From contig JALXCG010000503.1 in assembly GCA_026991065.1 (NCBI GenBank), positions 1 to 18,273 on the forward strand: a stretch of DNA of 18,273 nucleotides, given 5' to 3'. This document shows positions 7,239-14,098 of the stretch, piece by piece. The notes under the pieces are model-generated. The model had not been told where the DNA came from. It saw only the letters and a program-made list of their open reading frames with translations, and ran no database searches. The translations under genes and the position numbers were made by a program. Source of the DNA: JALXCG01 sp026991065 [NCBI: Gemmatimonadota bacterium]. GTDB lineage: Bacteria; GCA-2686955. How positions within the stretch are numbered: the first letter of the stretch is position 1; every line of letters starts with the position of its first letter.

Positions 7239-8296
7239 GGGCGCCGGATCCCCGGCATGCCGTCGTAGTAGTGCGAGGCCTGCGCCAGCGCCAACGCCCG
7301 ACGCTCCGCGGTCGTTCGACCGCGGGTTGCGATCTCGCTAAAGACGTTTAACTCCGGCAGAAAACGCGGCGGGGGTTTCTGGATCGCGATCTCCCGGGCG
7401 CGCCCCGCGAGCGCATCGACGTAGAAACCGTGAAAACGCTCGCCCAATTGGCTCATCCGGCCATCGGGAACCGGGTTATTGAAATCGATCGCCCACGGTT
7501 TTCCCTCCCGGTCGAGCATGAATTCAACCGAGTTCATCTCGTAGCCGAAGGCACGATTGATGATGCGGCAGGAATCGATCACCTCGCGCCGAGTCTCGGC
7601 ATCGAGAAAATCCTGCTCCGGCAGATACTCCGAGCGGTCACCGAAGCGGAAAACATATTTCATGGGTAGGATTTCGCGACCGATGCAGAGGCAGCGAATC
7701 TGCCACTCGTGAGGGGAATCGACCGCCGCCTGCACAGTCATCGAATCGTTCCCGGAGTTGTTGTAGGCCTCGAGCAGCTCCTGCATGTCGCGGCACTTGC
7801 TCACTCCCCAGGCACCCCGCCCTTCGGCCGGCTTCAAGTAGCAGGGGAAGCCGACCTTGCGCATCATCTCCTCCCAGCGGAACTCGCGATGAAAGCGAAA
7901 ATCGCTGGGAGTGAATCCAGGCGAGGAGCGGGGCGGCAGAATGAAGGTTGGGGGAACCCGCACGCCGAGTCGTCGCACGATCGAATACCCCACATCTTTG
8001 TGGGCGATGAAGAAGTGAAACGAGAGCGGATTGTTGATCACGTGAACACCGCGAAAGGCGTGGTTCATGAGGACCCCGCGGGCAATCGGCAGACGATGTG
8101 ATGCGCGGTCCACGACCAGGGAATAGTGGGTTTCGTAGTCGATATCGAACTCGGTGATCTCCATATGCTCGGCCACCAGCTCGACCTCCTCGCCGTGCCG
8201 ATCCAGCGCCGGCGGCTGGGCGTTGATCGCTTCGATCAACGCATCGCCGAGACCTTCGGAAAAATAGAGCAGACCGACATAGAACCGCCGCGCCAT
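7235..8296 (-). CDS. RimK-like ATP-grasp carboxylate-amine ligase
   Basis: 353 residues, first gene of the four-gene operon. ATG 8294-8296 has GGAG 7 nt upstream. ATP-grasp features appear in order: INNPLSFHFFIAHKD (87-101) and LGVRVPPTF (110-118), the usual pre-ATP subdomain 'N...DK...L...G.p.P.T'; the phosphate-binding segment YLKPAEGRGAWGV (153-165); and the metal-binding stretch with Glu258, then AIDFNNPVPDGR (269-280; Asp271 and Asn273/274). Such enzymes form an acyl phosphate from a carboxylate and ATP and then join it to an amine, as in RimK, glutathione synthetase and the ligase half of cyanophycin synthetase. No signal peptide, so it acts in the cytoplasm. The neighbouring cyanophycinase-like gene suggests an amino-acid or peptide product, but substrates cannot be read from the sequence. 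Confidence 0.88.
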   Translation of the reverse strand: MARRFYVGLLYFSEGLGDALIEAINAQPPALDRHGEEVELVAEHMEITEFDIDYETHYSLVVDRASHRLPIARGVLMNHAFRGVHVINNPLSFHFFIAHKDVGYSIVRRLGVRVPPTFILPPRSSPGFTPSDFRFHREFRWEEMMRKVGFPCYLKPAEGRGAWGVSKCRDMQELLEAYNNSGNDSMTVQAAVDSPHEWQIRCLCIGREILPMKYVFRFGDRSEYLPEQDFLDAETRREVIDSCRIINRAFGYEMNSVEFMLDREGKPWAIDFNNPVPDGRMSQLGERFHGFYVDALAGRAREIAIQKPPPRFLPELNVFSEIATRGRTTAERRALALAQASHYYDGMPGIRRP

Positions 8297-8339
8297 CGTC
8301 CATCTCCAGCAGTTTTGGTGCCCCTACCGCATAGCTCGC

Positions 8340-8390
8340 GGCCCGGCCGGGCCCAAGAGCAGCCGGCCCTCTCCGGCCGCTCGCCGGGCC
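8340..8390. repeat. Nested GC-rich inverted repeats in the gap upstream of the ATP-grasp operon
   Basis: Outer arms GGCCCGGC (8340-8347) and GCCGGGCC (8383-8390) enclose a small hairpin CGGCC (8364-8368) / GGCCG (8375-8379). In addition, 8340-8353 is itself a perfect 14-bp palindrome (GGCCCGGCCGGGCC). The block lies between the lipoprotein stop (8410) and the ATP-grasp start (8296). It could end the upstream transcription unit or attenuate the next one; there is no T tract. Confidence 0.45.
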
Positions 8391-8409
8391 AATTCAGCCG
8401 CGCCGCAGT

Positions 8410-8823
8410 TCAACCGCCGGGCGGATCATCGTAACCGTTGCCGCCCTGCCCAAGCGCATCATAACGAAATCCGCGGCCATCGATCTCCGCATCGTAGCGA
8501 GTCGGCTCTCCATCACGATCCCGATGAATCCTGGAAAAATGCACCCGGTATTCGTGGGCGCTGACGCTGAACCCCACCCGCCAGAGCGAATCCACGACCC
8601 AGCCACCAGCCCCCAGACGCTCGCTGAGTAACTGCCAATCGCCGGTGCCGTTTTCGTCCAGAAAAAACACATAGGGTTCATGCCGCTGGACCGACAGGCG
8701 CACCTGCAAGTTGCCCTCCGGAGCGCTGGGGTTGCCGCAAGCCGCAAGCCAAAACAGACCGCAGACCGTAACGGCAACCACTACTTCACGCCGTCCAACC
8801 AGAGAATCCAACCATCTCAACAT
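8410..8823 (-). CDS. Small hypothetical lipoprotein
   Basis: 137 residues with a type II signal peptide: charged N-terminus (RR at 11-12), hydrophobic core 14-28 and lipobox LAAC with the lipidated Cys at 29, followed by GNPSAP. The mature part has no recognised domain. It looks beta-rich in the first half (LQVRLSVQRHEPYVFFLDENG) and ends in a glycine/aspartate-rich tail (GQGGNGYDDPPGG). The residue after Cys is Gly, not Asp, so outer-membrane sorting is plausible if the host follows the Escherichia coli Lol rule. It starts 17 nt after the stop of the beta-helix gene on the same strand, so the two are probably co-transcribed and may work together at the cell surface. No function can be assigned. 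Confidence 0.75.
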   Translation of the reverse strand: MLRWLDSLVGRREVVVAVTVCGLFWLAACGNPSAPEGNLQVRLSVQRHEPYVFFLDENGTGDWQLLSERLGAGGWVVDSLWRVGFSVSAHEYRVHFSRIHRDRDGEPTRYDAEIDGRGFRYDALGQGGNGYDDPPGG

Positions 8824-8840
8824 CGCCGAGTGAACCGCTC

Positions 8841-10319
8841 CTACTCCACAACTTGAATGGTGAAGTCGTCGTTGTCGACCAATTCACCACTGCGGTAGAT
8901 CCCGACCGCGACCCGATAGCCGCCCAGCGGAACCGTAAGGGGTACCTGCAAACCCACAGTGTAAGTGGATTGCGCCCCCGGCGCAAAGAGGATCGGCGCA
9001 CCGTCGTAGAGCGATTGCTGGGTTTCCGCCGGCCCGGTCACACTCAGGGCCGCCGAGTCAAAATCAAGACTGGAGTCGCAGGAGTTAGCCACTGTCGCCT
9101 TGAATACCAAGCGGTCGCCGCGGGGAATGGTTGCGGGATAGTCGCTCAGGGTAAGTTGCAGATCGCAGATGGCGGTGAACAGCTCATCCGCGCCGATGTC
9201 GATGCCGCTCCCCGCGGGCCGCGGATCCCCGTCGAAATCGATGCTCGGAGCAGTCATTGCGGTACCGCGGTCGACGCAGGGCGAGGTGGGCTGGATGTGA
9301 AAATCGCCCGTGGCCGGTGCCACGAAGCGCGGATCGTTCTGAATGTTACCCTGGCCGGAAAACCCGCCCTGGATATCGCAGTAATTGGCCGTCGGAGTGC
9401 CGGAGTAGACGTCGAATTCACCACCGGCATCGCCCCAGAAGATGCAGTTGACGAAGGTTGGCGAGGACTCCGAAAAGAACGCCCCGCCGCCCGAGGAGGA
9501 GACGATGTTGTTGGCGATCGTGCAGTTGCTGATTAGAGGATTGGACTGCGCCAAGGAGAACCCGCCACCGGCGGCGCCGCCGTCATTCTCGACGATCATG
9601 CAGTTGACGATGCTCGGGTTCGCGGCGGCACAGACGATGCCACCACCACCGGTGGAACCGTAATTGCCGCGGATGTCGCACTCATGAATCTGCGGCATGC
9701 AGTCGTTGCAGGTGATCCCTCCACCGAAAGCGGCGATGTTGTCGACAATGGTGCAGCGGGCGATCTCCATGGGAGCCAAGTGGCAATAGATTCCGCCGCC
9801 GCGAAACTCCACCTGGTTGTTCTGGATTTTGCAGTCGGTAACCAGGGGCGCGGAGTCCTTGGCATAGATCCCGCCGCCACCCCCGGCCGCATTGTTGCGA
9901 ATCAGGCAGTGTTCAATGGTGGGCGAGGAGTTGTCGCGGCAGGTCACGCCACCGGCGCGGTTGTTGGGATACCCCTCACCGAGCCCGCCCGTGATGGTCA
10001 GCCCCGCCAGGACACTCTGCCGGGTTTCCCCGCGGTGGAAATAGAAGACCGTTCCCGCCGCTTGCCCGTCGACCACCGTCGCCGCGACGACTTGCGGATT
10101 GGTTGGATCGGTGCCGGTGACGCGAATCGCCTTGCCCATGAAGTCGATCTGGTGTTCGAGATAGGTCCCCGGGTGCACCGCCACGACGTCTCCGGCGGAG
10201 GCCGCCGAGATCGCGCCTTGAATGGTAGCGACGTCCCCCGGGACGTTGATGGTCGTGGCCACGGCACTGCCGAAAAGCGCGAGTGCGGCACCGGCAAATA
10301 GGCTGGATCGAATTTGCAA
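8841..10319 (-). CDS. Secreted right-handed parallel beta-helix protein with choice-of-anchor-like region
   Basis: 492 residues from a TTG start (10317-10319) preceded by AAGGGGA at good spacing; no nearer ATG would keep the signal peptide. The signal peptide is MQIRSSLFAGAALALFGSAVA, cut after about 21. INVPGDVATIQGAISAASAGD is the entry motif typical of pectin-lyase-like folds. Residues 105-300 carry about seven coils of roughly 24 residues with the recurrent pattern GGGI.C..S.P.I..C.I..N, each holding a conserved Cys. NIQNDPRFVAPATGDFHIQP (325-344), SPCVDRG and GIDIGADEL are hallmarks of the choice-of-anchor Q type domain. The last 110 residues form an Ig-like beta domain with two Cys (386, 415). 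Such proteins are secreted or surface attached; some are polysaccharide lyases, but no catalytic residues are recognised here. Confidence 0.88.
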   Translation of the reverse strand: MQIRSSLFAGAALALFGSAVATTINVPGDVATIQGAISAASAGDVVAVHPGTYLEHQIDFMGKAIRVTGTDPTNPQVVAATVVDGQAAGTVFYFHRGETRQSVLAGLTITGGLGEGYPNNRAGGVTCRDNSSPTIEHCLIRNNAAGGGGGIYAKDSAPLVTDCKIQNNQVEFRGGGIYCHLAPMEIARCTIVDNIAAFGGGITCNDCMPQIHECDIRGNYGSTGGGGIVCAAANPSIVNCMIVENDGGAAGGGFSLAQSNPLISNCTIANNIVSSSGGGAFFSESSPTFVNCIFWGDAGGEFDVYSGTPTANYCDIQGGFSGQGNIQNDPRFVAPATGDFHIQPTSPCVDRGTAMTAPSIDFDGDPRPAGSGIDIGADELFTAICDLQLTLSDYPATIPRGDRLVFKATVANSCDSSLDFDSAALSVTGPAETQQSLYDGAPILFAPGAQSTYTVGLQVPLTVPLGGYRVAVGIYRSGELVDNDDFTIQVVE

Positions 10320-10494
10320 GTCGTCCCCCTTCGGGTGCTGGAAAGAAACGCGATTTTGAACTCAGGGTGAACGATAACCCGAATGTAGCGGAGCGAATAG
10401 AGGGCCGCGCGGAAAACGGGGTGCAATCTCTGCGATCGCGCGGAGTCTGCGACCTCGGGAGTGGACGCTGGCCGCGCAATTGGCCGATAATTGA
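10320..10494. other. Divergent intergenic region (beta-helix gene / amidase gene)
   Basis: 175 bp between the beta-helix start on the minus strand and the amidase reading frame on the plus strand. It must hold promoters for both directions, but no convincing -35/-10 pair could be recognised. A short stem GGGT/ACCC occurs in GGGTGAACGATAACCC (10366-10381). Nothing else is evident. Confidence 0.4.
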
Positions 10495-11661
10495 ATGGGT
10501 GATCAATGCGCCCGAGGTGACCTCGCCACCTCTCTCTCCTCTCACCTTCTTTCGATTGATCCAAGCTTGAATCTCCTGGGCGAAAACTCCGGTGATCCTG
10601 AGCGCGCCGCGGCGCAGCGCATCAAGGGGCGCATTGTCGCCGGGCTGGCCGAAGACAATCTGCGCGGCCACGCACGGCCTTCCAGCGTCAAGCACACGGC
10701 GCGCTGCGGGGCAAAGGCCCGGCGGCGCCAGGCCCACTGGCTCGGGGCGAGCGGCGTGGTTCTTCTGCTGGTTTTGCTTGGCATCAACATGCTCGGGAAG
10801 AGCGCACCCGACTCCCCCCCGACCGAGTCACCGCACCCGCTATTGGTGCCCCCGGCGATGGCGCTCCCCACCCCGGCACCGCCGGCGGAAGAAGCTGAGC
10901 AGTTTCTGCGCGCCGAACGGCAGGTGCCGCTGGCGCAGCTTTTTCAACTGGGGGTCCGTCACATCGTTCTCGATCCGGGCCACGGCGGCCGCGATCCCGG
11001 CACCATCGGTCCGCGCACCGGCATCATGGAGAAGGAGATCACGCTCGACATCTGTCTCCAGGCAGCGGCCGAGCTGCGCGCCCGCAATGGGCAACTGAAA
11101 ATCGATCTCACCCGCACCGAGGACCGCGCCGTGGGGTTGCGGGAGCGCGCCCGTTTCGCCAATGAACGAGGCGCCGATCTCTTCGTCAGCGTGCACATCA
11201 ACTCCTTCGCCGGCGGCGACTACGGCGGCATCGAGACCTACTACCTGGGATTTCCCTCCGATCCCGATGCGGAAGCGGCGGCCAGCCGGGAGAATGTCGG
11301 CGGTACAGCCCGCATCGGCGAATTCGAGGCGCTCATCGCCCGTCTCGGCGCCACTCTTAAGGAGGAGGAGAGTGTGCATCTGGCGGAGCTGCTGCAGGCA
11401 CGTCTTTACGGCGGCATGCGCACCCTGCGCGGTCCCAAGGTCGGGGATTACGGCGTACGCCGCGCCCCCTTCCTGGTGCTGCTCGACAGCGAGATGCCCA
11501 GCGTTCTGGCGGAAGTCTCCCTGATCAACGACCCGGAAGAGGAGGTGCGCCTGACGCAGGCGACCTACCGCGGAGAGATCGCCCACCAGCTGGCGCTGGG
11601 GCTGGAAGACTACATCGCCGCCATCGACGACGCGGTAGAGGCTGCTCTTTCCGGCCGCTGA
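10495..11661 (+). CDS. Membrane-anchored N-acetylmuramoyl-L-alanine amidase (Amidase_3)
   Basis: 388 residues if started at ATG 10495. A single transmembrane helix at 83-100 (LGASGVVLLLVLLGINML) is followed by a Pro-rich linker (103-132) and a zinc amidase domain. The ligands are His163 in LDPGHGG, Glu181 in MEKEI and His234 in VSVHINS, with catalytic Glu340 in LAEVSLIND. This enzyme cleaves the lactyl-amide bond between MurNAc and the stem peptide in the periplasm, usually in daughter-cell separation. The first 82 residues would be a basic cytoplasmic tail, unusual because most family members have a short signal peptide. No Shine-Dalgarno precedes ATG 10495. The first ~30 codons use third positions unlike the rest, so the true start may be later (e.g. 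TTG 10567), still leaving a tail of about 58 residues. A MamK-like actin follows on the same strand. Confidence 0.88.
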   Translation: MGDQCARGDLATSLSSHLLSIDPSLNLLGENSGDPERAAAQRIKGRIVAGLAEDNLRGHARPSSVKHTARCGAKARRRQAHWLGASGVVLLLVLLGINMLGKSAPDSPPTESPHPLLVPPAMALPTPAPPAEEAEQFLRAERQVPLAQLFQLGVRHIVLDPGHGGRDPGTIGPRTGIMEKEITLDICLQAAAELRARNGQLKIDLTRTEDRAVGLRERARFANERGADLFVSVHINSFAGGDYGGIETYYLGFPSDPDAEAAASRENVGGTARIGEFEALIARLGATLKEEESVHLAELLQARLYGGMRTLRGPKVGDYGVRRAPFLVLLDSEMPSVLAEVSLINDPEEEVRLTQATYRGEIAHQLALGLEDYIAAIDDAVEAALSGR

Positions 11662-12002
11662 CGATTCCACAATCCTCCACCTGATCTTGCGACCTCGTTC
11701 CAGTGCGCCGGTTGTAGCGCTCTTTGGCCGTCAGCAAGGAACTGGCGAGTGAGGCGTATCTCAATACGCCGCAGGGAGTCAGTCCCGCGGCCAACGACGC
11801 AGATGGGGCCTTGATGGCGGATCGAGGTGATTTTTGCCCTGCCGTTGAACCAACAGGCGACATACAATCCGGGGCGAATGCCAGAAACACGGGGCCGCCA
11901 CGGCAGTAGGCTGGTACCGTGCTGCTCGAATCCGCATGTCTGAACTTCGCACCAAACATCCGCTCCCCAGTGGCAACGCTGCGGCTGGAGAAGGGACAAA
12001 AA
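11662..12002 (+). other. 341-bp gap between the amidase and MamK-like genes, rich in hairpins
   Basis: No gene is supported here. The frame of the downstream actin is open back to 11919, but the strong ribosome-binding site GGAGAAGGG at 11987-11995 belongs to GTG 12003. The gap holds the long imperfect palindrome described separately (11724-11794). A second hairpin, GCCGTTG-AAC-CAACAGGC (11841-11858), has one bulged base. No T tract follows either, so neither is a standard terminator. Confidence 0.6.
11724..11794. repeat. Imperfect palindrome, REP-like element
   Basis: The outer arms TTGGCCG (11724-11730) and CGGCCAA (11788-11794) are perfect complements. The centre is a perfect hairpin GGCGTAT (11753-11759), loop CTCA, ATACGCC (11764-11770). 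The intervening arms are partly complementary (GGAACTGGC on one side, CAGTCCC on the other). The adjoining minus-strand sequence CCCCATCTGCGTCGTTGGCC and the GGCGTA..TACGCC core resemble dispersed palindromic elements I remember from many bacterial genomes. That resemblance is from memory and is not a database match. Only one copy is in the window. Confidence 0.6.
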
Positions 12003-13043
12003 GTGGCGGCAAAAAAACGCAAGACCTCCGCTGATCTACTCGTGGGCATCGATCTGGGAACGGCGCGCAGCGCGGTTGTGACTTCCGCCGGCACGGCGAT
12101 GTGGGATCGCAGCCTGGTGGGGTGGCCCCGCGATCGGGTGGCCAAGAAGCTGATCGGCAAAAGTGTGGTAATCGGCAATGAATGTCTGCAGCATCGGCTG
12201 GCGCTGGATGTCACCCGGCCCCTGCGTGACGGGGTGATCCGCAAGAGCACCACGCGCGATGAAGCCGCGATCCATGCTCTGGCGGACCACCTGCTGGAGT
12301 TGGTCGGCGCCGACGATGACCAGCGGATCCTGGCAGTGATCGGCGCGCCGGCGGAGGCCAGCGCCTACAACAAGGCCCTGTTGAAAGACGCTTTCGCCGA
12401 ATTGGTCGATGCGGCGATGGTGGTCAGCGAACCTTTCACCGTGGCGTATGGCTTGGATCTGCTGATCGATGCGCTGGTGATCGATGTCGGCGCCGGAACG
12501 ATCGATCTCTGCATCATGCGGGGAACCGTGCCGGCGGCAGAGGATCAGCGAACCATTCCGCAGGCAGGGGATTTCATCGATCAGCAGTTCATGGAGCGGT
12601 TGCGGGCGCAGTATCCGCAAGCGCAGTTCACCCCCAGCATGGCGGTGCAGTGGAAAGAGGCGCACGCCTTTGTGGGTGATGCACACGCCGGTCCACTGGA
12701 GGTCTCCATGCCGGTGGCCGGAGCACCCAGGCAACACGACATCAGCGCGGCCCTGCGCGGGGCGTGCGAGAGTATTCTGCCGCACCTGCGCGAGGAGCTG
12801 CGCAGCCTGATCGCCGGCTTCGACCCGGAGTTCCAGGAACGGGTCCGGCAGAATGTGCTGCTGGCCGGCGGCGGGAGCCAGATCAAGGGGCTGGATGCCG
12901 CGGTGGAGGAGATGCTCGAAGAGCTTGGGGGCGGCCATGTGCGGGTGGTGGAGGATCCGCTCTTCGCGGGGGCCAATGGGGCTTTGGCGATCGCCCAGGA
13001 TACCGATCCCGAGGATTGGGACCGGCTGGAGCAGGCGAAGTAG
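12003..13043 (+). CDS. MamK-like bacterial actin (MreB/MamK family ATPase)
   Basis: 346 residues from GTG 12003, chosen for GGAGAAGGG ending 7 nt upstream. Actin-fold elements appear in order: phosphate-1 VGIDLGTARSAVV (14-26), the connect segment AVIGAPAEASAYNKALL (111-127), VVSEPFTVAYGLD (140-152), phosphate-2 VIDVGAGTIDL (159-169) and the adenosine loop LLAGGGSQIKGL (286-297). The spacing and text (LVGWPRD, RPLRDGV, SEPF.VAYGLD, GTVP..EDQ, AGD(F/Y).D) follow magnetosome MamK more closely than MreB. Glu143 and Asp161 correspond to the MamK ATPase residues studied by mutation. It should polymerise into cytoplasmic filaments. No other magnetosome gene (mamA/B/M/E etc.) is present, so the cargo or role is unknown; MamK-like proteins also occur in non-magnetotactic bacteria. 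Confidence 0.87.
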   Translation: MAAKKRKTSADLLVGIDLGTARSAVVTSAGTAMWDRSLVGWPRDRVAKKLIGKSVVIGNECLQHRLALDVTRPLRDGVIRKSTTRDEAAIHALADHLLELVGADDDQRILAVIGAPAEASAYNKALLKDAFAELVDAAMVVSEPFTVAYGLDLLIDALVIDVGAGTIDLCIMRGTVPAAEDQRTIPQAGDFIDQQFMERLRAQYPQAQFTPSMAVQWKEAHAFVGDAHAGPLEVSMPVAGAPRQHDISAALRGACESILPHLREELRSLIAGFDPEFQERVRQNVLLAGGGSQIKGLDAAVEEMLEELGGGHVRVVEDPLFAGANGALAIAQDTDPEDWDRLEQAK

Positions 13044-13153
13044 TCGCGGCGAGACTGCGCGCAGAGTCCGGAGCGCCGGCGGCGCGGGGCCGCGCGCCCG
13101 GTTTGGACGCAGGTGCGCGGACTGGAGCCTGTGAGCTGGCCGGTTTGGGTTCA

Positions 13154-13180
13154 CGTGAGGCTGCCGGCGGCGGCCTCACG
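13154..13180. terminator. GC-rich hairpin between convergent genes (possible terminator)
   Basis: Perfect 8-bp stem CGTGAGGC (13154-13161) / GCCTCACG (13173-13180) with an 11-base loop. It sits in the 253-bp gap between the convergent MamK-like gene (stop 13043) and uppS (stop 13297). It lacks a T tract on either strand. Confidence 0.35.
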
Positions 13181-13218
13181 CCCTCTTCGGCGAGATCCCG
13201 GCGCGGAGTTGAGCACAC

Positions 13219-13265
13219 TGCACCGAGGGAGTAAGCCCCGCGCGAGATGCGGCAGGGGCGGTGCA
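13219..13265. terminator. Second inverted repeat between convergent genes
   Basis: Arms TGCACCG (13219-13225) and CGGTGCA (13259-13265) enclose an inner complementary CCCCGC / GCGG..GGGG region. This gives a compact two-step hairpin just beyond the uppS stop codon on the minus strand. No T run follows, so its terminator function is uncertain. Confidence 0.35.
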
Positions 13266-13296
13266 CTCTTCCCGCAAAAGAGTCGACAGGTGAAGC

Positions 13297-14067
13297 TCAG
13301 CCGACTCGTTCACGCACCTGCTGCGGGATCACACCAAAGCGACGGTCACGCTGCTGGAAATCGCGGATGGCGCGAAAGAGATGCTCTTTGCGAAAATCGG
13401 GCCAGGGGATGTCGAGGAAGCAGAGTTCGGCGTAGGCGATCTGCCAGATCATGAAATTGGAGATCCGCTCTTCGCCGCTGGTGCGGATCACCAGGTCGGG
13501 TTCGGGGAGGTCATCGATGTAGAGGTGACGGGTGATCAACTCCTCGGTGATCTCTTCGGGTTGCAGGTGGCCGCGGCGCACTTCGGCGGCGAGTCGGCGC
13601 ATGGCGTCGGTGAGTTCGCTGCGGCCGGAGTAGGAGAGGGCGAGATTCAAGCGCATGCCGCGGCAGTTCTCGGTCATCGCCATGGCGCGTTCGAGGGCCT
13701 TGCGCACGGTCGACGGGAGCTGATCGAGGCGGCCCATGGCGACCAGGCGGATGTCGTTTTCAACCATCTCGTCGACTTCGCGCACCAGGTAGTTGCGCAG
13801 CAGGCGCATGAGGCCGTTGATCTCGCGCGGCGGGCGGCCCCAGTTCTCGGTGGAGAAGGCGTAGAGGGTAAGGGCGTCGAGCTTGAGTTCAGCGCAGGTG
13901 GTGACCGCTTCCCGGACGGCGGTGACCCCTTCGCGATGCCCCATGAGGCGAGGCAGGGAGCGGCGGCGAGCCCAGCGGCCGTTGCCATCCATGATGATGG
14001 CGATGTGGCGCGGCAGCGGGCCGGTGGGAGGTGTGAGGTTCTGGCTGGAGCGGGGGGAATTCAACAT
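13297..14067 (-). CDS. uppS: Isoprenyl transferase / undecaprenyl diphosphate synthase
   Basis: 256 residues, the normal family length. ATG 14065-14067 is preceded by GAGG with a 7-nt gap. cis-Prenyltransferase motifs: IAIIMDGNGRWA (22-33, with catalytic Asp27), GHREG (43-47), TLYAFSTENWGRP (67-79) and the C-terminal RTSGEERISNF (195-205) followed by AYAELCF (211-217, Glu214 metal ligand). The enzyme adds isopentenyl diphosphate units to farnesyl diphosphate with cis geometry, making the C55 lipid carrier for peptidoglycan and other surface polymers. It is cytoplasmic and membrane associated. It is last in a minus-strand cluster, 31 nt after the winged-helix regulator. The usual frr-uppS-cdsA-dxr neighbourhood is absent. 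Confidence 0.96.
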   Translation of the reverse strand: MLNSPRSSQNLTPPTGPLPRHIAIIMDGNGRWARRRSLPRLMGHREGVTAVREAVTTCAELKLDALTLYAFSTENWGRPPREINGLMRLLRNYLVREVDEMVENDIRLVAMGRLDQLPSTVRKALERAMAMTENCRGMRLNLALSYSGRSELTDAMRRLAAEVRRGHLQPEEITEELITRHLYIDDLPEPDLVIRTSGEERISNFMIWQIAYAELCFLDIPWPDFRKEHLFRAIRDFQQRDRRFGVIPQQVRERVG

Positions 14068-14098
14068 TCGTCATCCTCGGCGGGTGCGGGGGGAAGAT

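Noticed and set aside
6207-7268. 353-codon plus-strand frame opposite the S51-like gene
   Set aside because: Low-complexity Gln/Ala/Leu-rich shadow with no family features; the opposite strand is part of an overlapping operon.
11919-12002. Earlier GTG start for the MamK-like protein (28 extra residues)
   Set aside because: A strong GGAGAAGGG lies 7 nt before GTG 12003, and the extra residues do not resemble the family N-terminus.
11525-12253. 242-codon minus-strand frame over the amidase/MamK gap
   Set aside because: It runs across the 3' end of the amidase, the palindrome and the 5' end of the actin gene, with no domain; it is a chance frame through the palindrome region.
12003-13043. Magnetosome island
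   Set aside because: Only the MamK-like gene is present; none of the other genes in the window resembles mam or mms genes.
12036-13154. 372-codon minus-strand frame opposite the MamK-like gene
   Set aside because: No motifs and no ribosome-binding site; the actin motifs on the plus strand are unambiguous.
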